DNA of 64,000 nucleotides from Temnopleurus reevesii (lineage: Eukaryota; Echinodermata; Echinoidea; Temnopleuroida; Temnopleuridae). The translations under genes and the position numbers were made by a program. Position 1 is the stretch's first letter; every line of letters starts with the position of its first letter. The notes below the pieces were generated by a model. That model was not told where the DNA came from, made no database searches, and saw nothing but the letters and a program-made list of their open reading frames with translations. Location: assembly GCA_036244855.1 (NCBI GenBank), contig BQKZ01000850.1:25548-89547 (forward strand), in the 5' to 3' direction. Positions 24,201-34,621 of the stretch are shown one piece after another.

Positions 24201-25111
24201 ACTTCGACAACCTGCACAAGATCTACACATCAAAACCACCCTTCTACTACGATGGTGACAACCCGTATGAATATGACTACGTGACTCCTTGGGATTATCA
24301 CAAGACATCGGCCATGACTGATCAATACAAGATTGCGTCGCACGTCGCGAAGATTAAAGAGAAGGCACAGGAGAAGATTGACGCGCAGTTTCCAGGTACT
24401 CCAGGACGCAACCCGTATGTGATGCCAAAGTACACGCAAGACCAGCTCATGAACGGCCGTCCTCGGACTGTGGAAGGTGAAAAGGCCCAAAAACCCATTC
24501 CGCAGTCAACATACGTCTACAGCTACACACCAGAGAACATGAAGACCATTGTGACACCTGATCAACCAAGATTTGACCTCTGGGATGCTACCAGACCACT
24601 TCCAGAGATCTACAACAGCAAGACCAAGAGCAGCAGCATGATGGAGACGCCACCTACCAGCAATCCCAACCCAACTAGTCCACCTAAACAGGTCTCGATC
24701 TCGAACACGGTCAAGGTCGCTGATGGTGGAAACATGGAGCCTCTTCGGACCAGAGAACGACCAATGATGAACATTGAGCGACCCTTGACGAGTCATGAGA
24801 CGATGCTCCGTACCAGTATGAATGTCCCCACTGAGCCTGCGTACCAGAATCCAGGAAGTAACCCTGTCGTCGATGCACGCCACACCAATCCCGAAGGTAA
24901 CAGAGACTGGAGGTTTGACTGGGGTCCTGGATATCCTCTAGGACCAAGGCCACAAACAACCCTGCTGACGCAACAGAATTCCTTCACGAAGACTGGTACA
25001 CGCGAGGATTTCAACAGGACATTTCCAGAGACAAACCCTGATCTCCGGGACAACATCTTTGATGGAAAGAAGCACGAGTTCCAAGGGGAAAATGCGTTTT
25101 CCTGGCATTAG
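6090..25111 (+). CDS. SPMIP4: Sperm-associated microtubule inner protein 4 (C7orf31 orthologue), 9 coding exons, 812 aa
   Basis: The join is 6090-6256, 12545-12724, 15416-15487, 15941-15970, 16432-16625, 17079-17164, 17490-17753, 23119-23274 and 23822-25111. All junctions are GT-AG and all phases agree, giving 813 codons with the stop. The ATG at 6090 is preceded by an in-frame TAA at 6078. Family hallmarks are PWGTAREYGG (71-80) followed by LPEDHRPK (86-93), EHPYSSHMSRFAMFPSF in exon 5, IPLDSQKKALSWPG in exon 6, and PPRPMEGRISRLI in exon 8. The C-terminus has NSFTKTG and DLRDNIFDGKKHEF and ends at a tryptophan-histidine. All of these align in order with vertebrate C7orf31. In vertebrates the protein is assigned to the lumen of sperm axonemal doublet microtubules and has also been reported at centrosomes. 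The urchin-like protein is roughly 200 residues longer, mainly in the last exon, which is hydrophilic and rich in P, N, T and K. No signal peptide or membrane segment is visible. An RFX X-box upstream suggests ciliary or testis regulation. Confidence 0.92.
6257..12544 (+). other. SPMIP4 intron 1 (6.3 kb)
   Basis: AT-rich and without convincing exons on either strand. It contains an ATT/GAT-type simple-sequence tract near 11280-11403. The many short ORFs here are compositional. Confidence 0.7.
11280..11403. repeat. Degenerate GAT/AAT trinucleotide tract with palindromic core
   Basis: Interspersed GAT, AAT and ATT triplets. The centre, near 11325-11365, reads ATAATGATAATAATTATTATTATC-like and can fold on itself. 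Simple sequence, and both strands give spurious isoleucine/methionine-rich ORFs. Confidence 0.75.
12545..12724 (+). CDS. SPMIP4: SPMIP4 coding exon 2
   Basis: Sixty codons completing residue 56. The acceptor is TTTATTTCAG and the donor AG|GTAAGA. It carries the best-conserved block of the family, RVPWGTAREYGG and NLPEDHRPKNEPP, then HRHFGAGVNPFPR. Confidence 0.93.
13405..13418. promoter_or_regulatory. Near-consensus X-box in intron 2
   Basis: GTTGCC-AT-GGTAAT differs from RYYNYY-N2-RRNRAC only at the last base. It lies 1.26 kb before the candidate internal start exon at 14665. May be chance. Confidence 0.25.
14364..14666 (-). CDS. Divergent 100-codon ORF of unknown function
   Basis: The ORF starts MVTECPRNHAGIESKVQE and contains KWKPPTTADNEGHKSAIRGK and NYGRYHPHEFRYQYAGPMGN. 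Its composition is balanced, unlike the simple-sequence ORFs around it, and it lies in a locally GC- and CpG-richer segment. Its ATG overlaps the + strand ATG at 14665 by two bases, so the two reading frames diverge from one point. No splice site that would extend it was identified, and an alternative frame downstream stays open from 14419 to 14183. I do not recognise the product. It may be a small single-exon gene, a retrocopy or a chance ORF. Confidence 0.35.
   Translation of the reverse strand: MVTECPRNHAGIESKVQEKSAKIRAIKVQYQKWKPPTTADNEGHKSAIRGKLDYIWSPRSTGQEQLATVNYGRYHPHEFRYQYAGPMGNTLRTPVLPLCS
14665..14780 (+). CDS. Candidate alternative first coding exon of SPMIP4
   Basis: An ATG in good context (CACCATGAC) opens 38 codons plus two bases, MTSLLPALPRTYPHLQQVKM onwards. 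The exon ends at a strong donor, AC|GTAAGA at 14781. The phase is exactly that of exon 2, so splicing to exon 3 at 15416 keeps the frame and would give a protein lacking residues 1-116. The surrounding 14270-14700 stretch is GC-richer, like a promoter. It could instead be the first exon of a nested gene. No transcript evidence is available here. Confidence 0.4.
15337..15350. promoter_or_regulatory. Near-consensus X-box just before exon 3
   Basis: On the - strand this reads GTTGCC-AT-GGTAAA, one mismatch from the RFX consensus, 66 bases before exon 3. Weak evidence by itself. Confidence 0.2.
15416..15487 (+). CDS. SPMIP4: SPMIP4 coding exon 3
   Basis: Encodes GIPIDQYYDLTLLKKSNI and onwards (residues 116-140). 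The acceptor is ATCTTTAG and the donor TT|GTAAGT. It matches the VEQFYYLT-like segment of vertebrate relatives. Confidence 0.9.
15941..15970 (+). CDS. SPMIP4: SPMIP4 coding exon 4 (30-base microexon)
   Basis: Ten codons, LPRPTEVDM. The acceptor is ATTTACAG and the donor AC|GTAAGT. Phases 2 in and 2 out keep the frame. It is supported by exact phase continuity and by the LxPKP-like position in relatives. Confidence 0.85.
16432..16625 (+). CDS. SPMIP4: SPMIP4 coding exon 5
   Basis: Encodes residues 150-215, with FPAEHPYSSHMSRFAMFPSF and DDYKTGEAAKQQ conserved. The acceptor is TCTTTGCAG. The donor is AAAG|GTTCGT, weaker than the others but forced by phase with exon 6. Confidence 0.88.
17079..17164 (+). 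CDS. SPMIP4: SPMIP4 coding exon 6
   Basis: Residues 215-243, containing HIPLDSQKKALSWPGDIFFQ. The acceptor is TTTTTTCAG and the donor CAG|GTGACT. Ends in phase 0. Confidence 0.9.
17490..17753 (+). CDS. SPMIP4: SPMIP4 coding exon 7
   Basis: Residues 244-331: NKKTPTSGQQQFYPIPPKA, then NVERSQWQTTYNRAHAGYGP and LDNFEEKVDAEKRL. It matches the NLERSHWLTSY region of vertebrate relatives. GC-rich compared with its introns. Long minus-strand ORFs overlapping it are shadows. Confidence 0.92.
19299..19431. repeat. Polypurine (GAA/AAG) tract
   Basis: About 130 bases of nearly pure purine on the + strand, starting with GAC triplets and continuing as GAA/AAG. It gives spurious poly-lysine and poly-serine ORFs. 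Confidence 0.85.
20538..20579. repeat. Hairpin with 13-bp perfect arms
   Basis: TTTACCTGTTTTC and its exact reverse complement are separated by 16 bases, inside intron 7. Probably a small transposon remnant. Confidence 0.6.
23119..23274 (+). CDS. SPMIP4: SPMIP4 coding exon 8
   Basis: Residues 332-383, starting RPRSYPTFMPPRPMEGRISR and ending KIEIEMDK. The acceptor is TGTACAG and the donor AAG|GTGAGA. The PPRPxEGRIxRLI motif is shared with vertebrate C7orf31. Confidence 0.9.
23490..23619. mobile_element. MITE with GGGGCCxGTAACATAAA inverted termini
   Basis: The left end CTGGGGCCCGTAACATAAA is mirrored by TTATGTTACAGGCCCCTGG at the right end. The internal GATTGATATCAATCGC and GCGATTGATCGC are also palindromic. 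About 130 bases, non-coding, in intron 8. Confidence 0.7.
23822..25111 (+). CDS. SPMIP4: SPMIP4 coding exon 9 (last, 429 codons)
   Basis: A single large exon encodes residues 384-812 and ends TAG at 25109. The acceptor is CTTCCAG. The front half is charged and probably helical (VKESTYLQEMAVNRRAEVED onwards). The middle is P/T/N-rich. The last 55 residues carry the conserved family C-terminus. It is longer than the matching vertebrate region. Confidence 0.92.
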   Translation, partial: VREHQNLPTETTEQFQDPALTKQWQRLQSAQHPDGHISKIEQKKAEAAENADPANTLPIGDNSYKPPVKVKESTYLQEMAVNRRAEVEDMANKARWKQAELQEHHHDLKELKRKVDYTTPSLQKQVYFDNLHKIYTSKPPFYYDGDNPYEYDYVTPWDYHKTSAMTDQYKIASHVAKIKEKAQEKIDAQFPGTPGRNPYVMPKYTQDQLMNGRPRTVEGEKAQKPIPQSTYVYSYTPENMKTIVTPDQPRFDLWDATRPLPEIYNSKTKSSSMMETPPTSNPNPTSPPKQVSISNTVKVADGGNMEPLRTRERPMMNIERPLTSHETMLRTSMNVPTEPAYQNPGSNPVVDARHTNPEGNRDWRFDWGPGYPLGPRPQTTLLTQQNSFTKTGTREDFNRTFPETNPDLRDNIFDGKKHEFQGENAFSWH

Positions 25112-25660
25112 ATGAGAACATTATTTTTACGATGTTAAACTTTAGTTTGTATTCTCCTAGACCTGAAGAATTAGATGCAAACTAGATCAAAATCTTCAAT
25201 GAGTTTACAAAGATCCATCTTGAATTATTTAGGAATGTGAATGAATTTGATAAAGAGAAGAGAAAATTGTATTTTCAAGTACGATTTAAATGCATTACCG
25301 TTGCAATTAAAGGCTGACGAAAGGGTAGCGAAAGGGATCTCTAATGCATGGATTCTCCATCCAGTAATCAAACGTCTAAGAAATGATTATCCAGTCGCCA
25401 ATTTTTGAGAATTTAATTACGAAAGAAAAGGAAATTATGAAAGTGTTCAAAATTCTTACTTCATAAAGGAAATACCGGTAAGCGAATTGTATATATCAAT
25501 CCTGGTGTATATATTTTGATCCAAGTGGCATTCACTATGTCATTTTTTCTAACCATTTTACCTGTTTCATTATATTGTGGAAGTTACTAAATTATTTTGA
25601 AGTGATTTGAGTTGATTTTCTTTTATTATTTTCAATAAAGTTCTTACTTCCACAACTCGA
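25112..25660 (+). other. Probable SPMIP4 3' untranslated region
   Basis: AT-rich sequence following the TAG stop. The first canonical AATAAA lies at 25634-25639, about 520 bases after the stop codon. The cleavage site is inferred. Confidence 0.5.
25634..25639 (+). terminator. Candidate polyadenylation signal of SPMIP4
   Basis: Canonical AATAAA in TTTTCAATAAAGTTC, the first one downstream of the stop codon. Confidence 0.45.
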
Positions 25661-27230
25661 AATGATCTGATTTCTAACAAAAGTTTTGGAAATGTTTACT
25701 GGGGCCAAAATGATTGATACTGAATATGTATTTTCTATTTCTAGATCTGTCTTTTCTTTTATTGCCATTTTATTTCTTAGTAAGTAAATCGCCGTCATCT
25801 GCGAGTTAGATCTGAAACTTCCCGTCTGTCTTTCTTATTTTCCTCTTATTTTTCTATAATGTATTATATGATATTATACAATAGATTAACATAATATTCT
25901 ATGCAATATAACATATTTTGAAGGTGAAGAAATTAGAAATATCGAAATATCTATCATATTCCGTCCATTCTTAAGTATATTATGTATTATGTATATTTAT
26001 ATCGATGATGTTTCTTTTCACGTTTATTTATAATTTCACCTTTGAATTAATTCATATAAATTTATCTGATTCTGTTGTTAATCTTGTACGCAACTTTGTT
26101 ATAAATTGTATATTCAATTGATGAATTATGTAGATATTATTCATGAACCACAGACAAAAAAATGTTTTGATTTATTAGTTATCATTACTGGAAGAAAATT
26201 ATATATGCGTTATTTGCTATATTTATAACTTTGCCAATGTATTTATACATTGATTTTTTTTTCTCGATTTGATGCACAAATTATTTTCTAGCTTTGAGAT
26301 GTTAAAATTGTTTTTCTAAATTATGCAAAACAAAATTTTATTAAATTCGATGTCATAGAATACGATTTCGTATTCTTGTGAAGCACAAATGTTACACCAT
26401 CATCTTGTAGTTGCAACACCGTCAAAATGGTATAGAAATGAAGTTTTATTCCCCGGATTTGATATAATTCGCGTTGCATGTTACTTCCCTGCAAAAATTA
26501 ATGTATTTTCGTAATTGTGCAATGAAGTTAATCTCGTGATCTCTACTCGAGAAAAGTTCACCGACTTTACATGTGAGAAAATGTACCATTTGAGATTGAT
26601 GCCGTGCTAGCTTTTAATTTAACATGAAAACAGTATTTATAACGCTGTCGTCTGTTTGCTAAGTTTAAAATCGAAGTAACATTACTATACTATTTTGTGC
26701 AAATTATTGTGAGCAAATAGGGTGTTGCTGCATGCCTAGTATCTAAAAAGTGAACTATGATGAGTTACTTGTGTTAACTTTATCTTTATATCTTTATATT
26801 TTGCATATAACTATTTCCACTTGAAAGTTGGTTTAACTTTTTTTCACAAAGTGCCAGTATATTTCTCATGCACCTGCGCATGTGTATATGGAATTTCATA
26901 TATAATTATTTTTGTTTCAATTTGGTTTGATTTCTAATGATTTTAAGCATCAGGTAAACTAATGGGTAAATACAGATACTTTATAAATATCAAACCGTCT
27001 TCTTTATCACTTGCACGATCACACATTGTGTGATTTGTTTCATGGTTGATCTATCATTATTATGCAATATCTTGTTTTCCATCGCACTGATTTGAGCTGC
27101 ATTAAAATGTATTCTTCAACGACTTCATATTTGTGCTGTGTAAGTAAATGTTTGTCCAAATAGTAAATCATCCCTAAACTTATCATCATCATCGACAAAA
27201 CCTACAAACAGATTTAAAGGGCCGGTTAGA
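25661..27230. other. Intergenic AT-rich DNA
   Basis: No gene, RNA or clear repeat recognised. It may include part of a longer SPMIP4 3' untranslated region. Confidence 0.5.
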
Positions 27231-27659
27231 TATTGACTACACTGTTATAAATAAGATTTTCAATTCTACAGTTTGATGAAACATTCCATCAAGATAATTT
27301 TGCAAAATACTAGTTGCTTATGGTAAACTATTTTGATGTGAAGACATAAAAATACACAGCTCATCATAATAATAATTCGTCTTGACAAGCGAAAAAAAAA
27401 CTTTCCCTGCTGTACAGATATGTTTTACAATTTTTTTCCCCAAGGAAGTTTAAAGAACGCGAAAAGTGATTTTATATCTCTACACAGGTGCACACAAAAC
27501 GACCCAAAACTAATAATCCACATGTTTCAACCCAGCAAAACACGATTCTGGTTAATTGACACACGTCTTTGATGGTAATATTTATGTAGAGATGGGAATT
27601 AATGATAACGTTAGTGAAACGATAAAGTTCAATAGATGTAATGTTGATTTTGATATTGA

Positions 27660-27874
27660 GAATGATGATGGTGGTGTTGACGATAAGAGAAAGAATTGGT
27701 GCTGATGATGATGTTGATGATGATGATGATTACAGTGATTCTGATGATCGTGATGATGATGTTGGTGGAGGTGACAATTAAGCTAAAGATGATGTTGATG
27801 ATGATGATGATGATAATGATTGTGAGTGCGATGATGGCGATCATGATGATGGTGCAGATGACTACGACGACCAA

Positions 27875-27909
<35 letters not shown>

Positions 27910-28160
27910 CTTAGATGGAGATTTCTAAATGGCAATGATACTGGTGATGATGATAATGATGATAATGATGGTGGTGGAAGTGATGACAACGATAATGACG
28001 ATAATATTAATGATGAAATGATAATGATAAGATGATAATAATGATGACGATGATGACATGATGAGATGCTAATAATAATTATGATGGTAATGGTGGTAAT
28101 GGTATTGGCTTTCATTGTGAGATGATGATGCATTATAATGCATGATGATGATGATAATGA

Positions 28161-28212
<52 letters not shown>

Positions 28213-28243
28213 ATGATGATGATGATGATGATGTTGATGATGT

Positions 28244-28279
<36 letters not shown>

Positions 28280-28334
28280 CAGTTGTGAGGTGGTGATGAT
28301 GAAATGATGACAGTTTTGGAGGTGGTGATGATGA

Positions 28335-28374
<40 letters not shown>

Positions 28375-28412
28375 CATTATGATGCACGGTTATGCATGAT
28401 GATGATAATGAT
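27660..28412. repeat. GAT/TGA microsatellite block, copy 1
   Basis: Several hundred bases dominated by GAT/ATG triplets with interruptions. The histidine-, serine- and methionine-rich ORFs on both strands are artefacts of this composition. Confidence 0.9.
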
Positions 28413-29065
28413 CCATCTCCTTGCAACAGTTTGCATTCAGCCTGGCTATTCCAAACAATGATTTCTATCTAAATATGATCCTTTCTCAAAATGCTATAAG
28501 AGCTTTTAGAGGTACGACCTCTGTTTTGTCCACAATGGGTATATTTTTTTTAATCATCGTCTTTGTATTTTGCAAATCACAGGACAACAAAATATATGAA
28601 TAAAGTATCCCAAATATGTCTCCAGCAAACTGGCCATATTTATGATACTTTCATAACCATAACTAAAGAGTAAACTACATGTATTTCTTAAACTAGACAA
28701 ATGATTTTTTGTCAATCGAACGTTAGGTCTCTTTTGTGGAGCAATGTCAGATCATAGTTATAATTGATTTTATGGTGTCCAAACAGAATTTGGTTCATTG
28801 AACCCAAAACATGCTACGAATTTGATGTAACATTGCTCAACAAAAAGAGTCCCAACTTTCAAATGGCTGGACCGATTTTGATGAAAGAATGCTCATTCGT
28901 CTATATAAGAAATGCATTTCGGTAATTTGGATAAAATATCCTAATTCTTGCCAGTTTGCATAAGACATAATTTTTTGGGAGGTGCCATCAAGTTCGCAGG
29001 GTGATGGTTATGTTTATGATGCTGTGTGCGACAATGAATGTAAAATAAGGAAAATACTGTAATAT

Positions 29066-29605
29066 TTAAAGGGGAATTGACCAAAGACATTAATGTATTG
29101 TCAGTGGATGGAGAAAAGTACAATGATCAAACTGAAAAATTCAGCAAAATAAGACGATTCATTCAAAGTTTTTTTAAATGAATTTTCAAAGTTCCGATTC
29201 ACACACCACATGGGCTTCTTGAGTTGGGAACCTACAGGCACAAAATGGCTGCCAATATGGAGAACTTTCCATTCACTTTGTACACACAATTTCACTTGCT
29301 CTTCTTTTTGTAGAAAAGTAGAAAAAAATCTTTTTGTTCAAGTACAGTATGGACATATCAATTCTGCAAGCATTCCACAAAGAATGGTGGTGATTCCTCA
29401 ATTGAAATATGACATTGATCCATTTTGAATAAATTCATGTACATGGTTAATAAGGAGTTCGCCATGTATGACATCGTAACTTATGCCAAAGTTGCCAATT
29501 CAAGGATGCCTATTAGTGGAGGAAATCCGAATCTTAAAAATGCACAACTTTGGAACGGATCATTTCCGTTCATCTCATCTTCTCCAGGGGGTGGTTCCCC
29601 TTTAA
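29066..29605. mobile_element. TTAA-flanked foldback element, divergent, copy 1
   Basis: The left end TTAAAGGGGAATTG and the right end GGTTCCCCTTTAA give inverted termini flanked by TTAA. The internal order of motifs (GGAGAAAA, CATTCACTTTGTACAC, TTGATCCATTTTG, AAGGAGTTCGCCATG) parallels 57506-58117 at clearly lower identity. Non-coding. Confidence 0.65.
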
Positions 29606-31207
29606 TGATGCTTCAACACAATATGATATCAAATTCAATATAATGCAAAGTAAAAAAAAAATCTGATTGACTTCATTGTTTTAATATACTCTTATAAACT
29701 CTTTAACATATACATGTAATGAAGATAAAATATATTCTAAACCCTTAACTCAGTACACATTTACTTCAATGTTACAATAACTTTTGCAAAATAACAAATT
29801 AGCAAATCATTGAAGACATAATGAAATAAGCAGAATAATTTCATCCAAAAAGGCCAGTTCTTGGAAAATTGACATTTTCTCCATTCATTCATTCATTGCA
29901 CTTCATTGTATATGGAACAGATTCGAGTCTATTATGGAAAACAAAACATTAACAATATATTTTAATAGCATCACCAATACAAAACTACCATTTGGAAAAA
30001 ATAATCTTCCCATGTCAAAATATTTTACAAGCTTGTTACACAATTGTGCATTACCTCACCTTTACCAACATTAAAAAATTAGTGTGCTTTGCATTGGGAT
30101 TTCTCTCTAAATTATTGTTACAATTAGGATTACAGGATCAAAATGGAAAAAAAATTATCTGCCCTGTAAAACTGAAGCTAATTCCTTCGATCAAATTGAT
30201 GATTTCATTCATACATCGCCTTGATAACAAAGCATTTTTACAAGTTTGCTGTTGTATATTTACAGCTACTGCTTTGTAGTGGACCTCTTTCAGATATGCA
30301 TAGTACTTTGTTGATAAATGGTTTAAAAAATCCAGCATTACAACTGGATATTGTCCTACATTTAATACATAACCATAAACAACAGATTATACCAGATTAA
30401 CATACAAAATTCTGATCTAAATACAGGTTTTGCAAAAGAATGTTAACGTTTGATCAACAAATCAGAGCATATTCATTCAGATTTAGCACACAACAAATGA
30501 CAATAAAAATGTTTTGCATTGATGAAGAACTTAAATTTGAAAAAAAAAAACACTTTAATGCAGTCTTACTTTATCACATATGCACCAATGGCTGTCCTAA
30601 TATCATTTGTTCCATACTAATGATATCATAAACTTCAATGTCAGCTGATTAAGAGTCTTTAATCAAAGAATTTGTGAAAATTCTTCCAATATGCCTAATA
30701 TCAATGCTGATTAAATTGAAATTGTGGTTTAAAATTTTGGTTAAAGATGGGGCATGAATATCAAAAGATCTTTTACAGTTGATACTAAAACGTACAAAAA
30801 ATTGGTCCTCAAATTAAAAAAAAAATGTTTGCGAGTTATAACATAATGAAATTTCTTCATGATAAATGCATGAGTAAAGAACAAGGTTAATAAAACAAAA
30901 ATACAGAAAGGAAACATAAATCAATATTATGTTCTTTTCATATATTTTTGCAGGGACCAAGCTATGCTTCATTGGAACATTACAATATCTTTAAAAAATA
31001 TTGCTAGGAGCAATTGTTGCAGACTATCAAATCAGTTTTCAAGTTTCTTTTCAATCTCTTTTCCCTTATTTTTGAACAAAAGAATCTGGGTGGTTTTCAC
31101 CAAGATAAAAAAGACTTTAAGAATGACTTAAAGAATGACTGGTAACAGCTCTTACTCTATAATATGTGTAATAGCATTAATCATTACTAACAAGAATACC
31201 AGTCGTT

Positions 31208-31525
31208 TGGAGCCAGTGGAGGCGCCGTGGTGTAACCGTGGTGTAGTGGTTCTGACACTTGCCTTTCAACCAGAGGGTTGTAGGTTTGAATCCCACCCAT
31301 GGCATTAATTTCCTTTAGCAAATAATTCATCCATATTTTGATTCACTCAACCCAGGTGAGGTGAATGGGTACCTGGCATGAATATTTATTCCTTGAAATG
31401 CCAAGTGCACTGGTGTATGCCAGGCTCAAGCCAGGGTAATAATAATGCAAAGCACCTTGAGTACAAGTGGATATGTGCGCTATATAAATTGCATCTATCA
31501 TCTTTATTATTATTATTACTTTTAA
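31208..31525 (+). mobile_element. tRNA-derived SINE, copy 1
   Basis: The head carries A-box-like GTGGTGTAGTGGTTCTGAC and B-box-like GGTTTGAATCCC (31283 on). The tail ends in ATT repeats. A 7-base direct repeat, AGTCGTT, flanks it at 31201-31207 and 31526-31532, as for target-primed insertion. Related copies are at 37255 and 40866. It is not a functional tRNA, because no cloverleaf can be completed. Confidence 0.8.
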
Positions 31526-32229
31526 AGTCGTTCAACATAAGTCTTTCTTATCTTGATGAAACACCCCCAGGGAAATAGGAAAGCAATAAATGAATCAAAA
31601 TTTTGCTACGCCTATGATATTATTGGAATATGATACAGCATTTAGTAATTAGGAAGTGAAGAATAGGAAAACAGTGAAAATGGATGAATCTAATCGATTG
31701 TCAAAATACCATAAATAATATGTTTACTGAAATTGAACTGATAAGTTTTTACATTGTTTGTAAAAAAAATCTGAGCCAAAAAAAGTGGACCACTAACAAA
31801 GCAGAAAATTACCTTTCATATCATACCAAGAACTTGTTAATAAACATAGCTAATTGGAAGAACTTTACTAATTCCACTACAATTTGGATTTCTTTATGGT
31901 CAATTGTGGATAAGCCTCCATAAAACCTAGCATGTAAATATATGGATGGGGTAAATATCTCATACTTTTTGGTGTCATACGACATTAACACTAATCTAAA
32001 ACATGCTAGGAGTAAGAATTTGTGCATGGTAAAAACTAAGTATTGCTTTTATAGTCAGTCCCGTTAGTATGCAAAAATAGAAGAAAATTATTTTAGTTTG
32101 TGATGGTAAATCATACATATTCATCTGAATTCTATTCGATGATCAATTCACAAACTTTTCCTTCAAAACATATGAATATGCTGATAAGATTGAAACTATA
32201 CAACAAAATATGACGTTGTAGCACTACAC

Positions 32230-32230
32230 N
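32230..32230. other. Single N joining two overlapping contigs
   Basis: The sequence left of this N matches up to 37218 and the sequence right of it matches from 27231. The 5-kb duplicates therefore meet exactly here in a dovetail arrangement. Confidence 0.8.
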
Positions 32231-32659
32231 TATTGACTACACTGTTATAAATAAGATTTTCAATTCAACAGTTTGATGAAACATTCCATCAAGATAATTT
32301 TGCAAAATACTAGTTGCTTATGGTAAACTATTTTGATGTGAAGACATAAAAATACACAGCTCATCATAATAATAATTCGTCTTGACAAGCGAAAAAAAAA
32401 CTTTCCCTGCTGTACAGATATGTTTTACAATTTTTTTCCCCAAGGAAGTTTAAAGAACGCGAAAAGTGATTTTATATCTCTACACAGGTGCACACAAAAC
32501 GACCCAAAACTAATAATCCACATGTTTCAACCCAGCAAAACACGATTCTGGTTAATTGACACACGTCTTTGATGGTAATATTTATGTAGAGATGGGAATT
32601 AATGATAACGTTAGTGAAACGATAAAGTTCAATAGATGTAATGTTGATTTTGATATTGA

Positions 32660-32874
32660 GAATGATGATGGTGGTGTTGACGATAAGAGAAAGAATTGGT
32701 GCTGATGATGATGTTGATGATGATAATGATTACAGTGATTCTGATGATCGTGATGATGATGTTGGTGGAGGTGACAATTAAGCTAAAGATGATGTTGATG
32801 ATGATGATGATGATAATGATTGTGAGTGCGATGATGGCGATCATGATGATGGTGCAGATGACTACGACGACCAA

Positions 32875-32909
<35 letters not shown>

Positions 32910-33160
32910 CTTAGATGGAGATTTCTAAATGGCAATGATACTGGTGATGATGATAATGATGATAATGATGGTGGTGGAAGTGATGACAACGATAATGACG
33001 ATAATATTAATGATGAAATGATAATGATAAGATGATAATAATGATGACGATGATGACATGATGAGATGCTAATAATAATTATGATGGTAATGGTGGTAAT
33101 GGTATTGGCTTTCATTGTGAGATGATGATGCATTATAATGCATGATGATGATGATAATGA

Positions 33161-33212
<52 letters not shown>

Positions 33213-33243
33213 ATGATGATGATGATGATGATGTTGATGATGT

Positions 33244-33279
<36 letters not shown>

Positions 33280-33334
33280 CAGTTGTGAGGTGGTGATGAT
33301 GAAATGATGACAGTTTTGGAGGTGGTGATGATGA

Positions 33335-33389
<55 letters not shown>

Positions 33390-33427
33390 CATTATAATGC
33401 ACGGTTATGCATGATGATGATAATGAT
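32660..33427. repeat. GAT/TGA microsatellite block, copy 2
   Basis: Same tract as 27660-28412, with five additional triplets near 33360 and one GAT to AAT change near 32725. Confidence 0.9.
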
Positions 33428-34081
33428 CCATCTCCTTGCAACAGTTTGCATTCAGCCTGGCTATTCCAAACAATGATTTCTATCTAAATATGATCCTTTC
33501 TCAAAATGCTATAAGAGCTTTTAGAGGTACGACCTCTGTTTTGTCCACAATGGGTATATTTTTTTTAATCATCGTCTTTGTATTTTGCAAATCACAGGAC
33601 AACAAAATATATGAATAAAGTATCCCAAATATGTCTCCAGCAAACTGGCCATATTTATGATACTTTCATAACCATAACTAAAGAGTAAACTACATGTATT
33701 TCTTAAACTAGACAAATGATTTTTTGTCAATCGAACGTTAGGTCTCTTTTGTGGAGCAATGTCAGATCATAGTTATAATTGATTTTATGGTGTCCAAACA
33801 GAATTTGGTTCATTGAACCCAAAACATGCTACGAATTTGATGTAACATTGCTCAACAAAAAGAGTCCCAACTTTCAAATGGCTGGACCGATTTTGATGAA
33901 AGAATGCTCATTCGTCTATATAAGAAAATGCATTTCGGTAATTTGGATAAAATATCCTAATTCTTGCCAGTTTGCATAAGACATAATTTTTTGGGAGGTG
34001 CCATCAAGTTCGCAGGGTGATGGTTATGTTTATGATGCTGTGTGCGACAATGAATGTAAAATAAGGAAAATACTGTAATAT

Positions 34082-34621
34082 TTAAAGGGGAATTGACCAA
34101 AGACATTAATGTATTGTCAGTGGATGGAGAAAAGTACAATGATCAAACTGAAAAATTCAGCAAAATAAGACGATTCATTCAAAGTTTTTTTAAATGAATT
34201 TTCAAAGTTCCGATTCACACACCACATGGGCTTCTTGAGTTGGGAACCTACAGGCACAAAATGGCTGCCAATATGGAGAACTTTCCATTCACTTTGTACA
34301 CACAATTTCACTTGCTCTTCTTTTTGTAGAAAAGTAGAAAAAAATCTTTTTGTTCAAGTACAGTATGGACATATCAATTCTGCAAGCATTCCACAAAGAA
34401 TGGTGGTGATTCCTCAATTGAAATATGACATTGATCCATTTTGAATAAATTCATGTACATGGTTAATAAGGAGTTCGCCATGTATGACATCGTAACTTAT
34501 GCCAAAGTTGCCAATTCAAGGATGCCTATTAGTGGAGGAAATCCGAATCTTAAAAATGCACAACTTTGGAACGGATCATTTCCGTTCATCTCATCTTCTC
34601 CAGGGGGTGGTTCCCCTTTAA
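34082..34621. mobile_element. TTAA-flanked foldback element, divergent, copy 2
   Basis: Duplicate of the element at 29066-29605, carried by the 5-kb repeat. Confidence 0.65.

Larger units (their letters stand above)
27231..32229. repeat. 5-kb duplication, copy 1
   Basis: Nearly base-for-base identical to 32231-37218 for its first 4.4 kb, with drift only in microsatellite lengths and a few substitutions. The last ~600 bases differ by many substitutions and small indels. The copy ends exactly at the N at 32230. It contains a GAT microsatellite, a foldback element and a SINE, and no gene. Confidence 0.95.

Noticed and set aside
24030..25056. Minus-strand ORFs up to 125 codons
   Set aside because: Antisense to SPMIP4 exon 9, mutually overlapping and without homology or start context.
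27629..28426. Histidine-, serine- and methionine-rich ORFs on both strands
   Set aside because: They are translations of the GAT/TGA microsatellite. All frames are open because of the repeat, not because of coding selection.
31230..31300. tRNA gene
   Set aside because: A- and B-box-like motifs are present, but no acceptor stem or anticodon arm can be completed. The 3' body and ATT tail mark a SINE.
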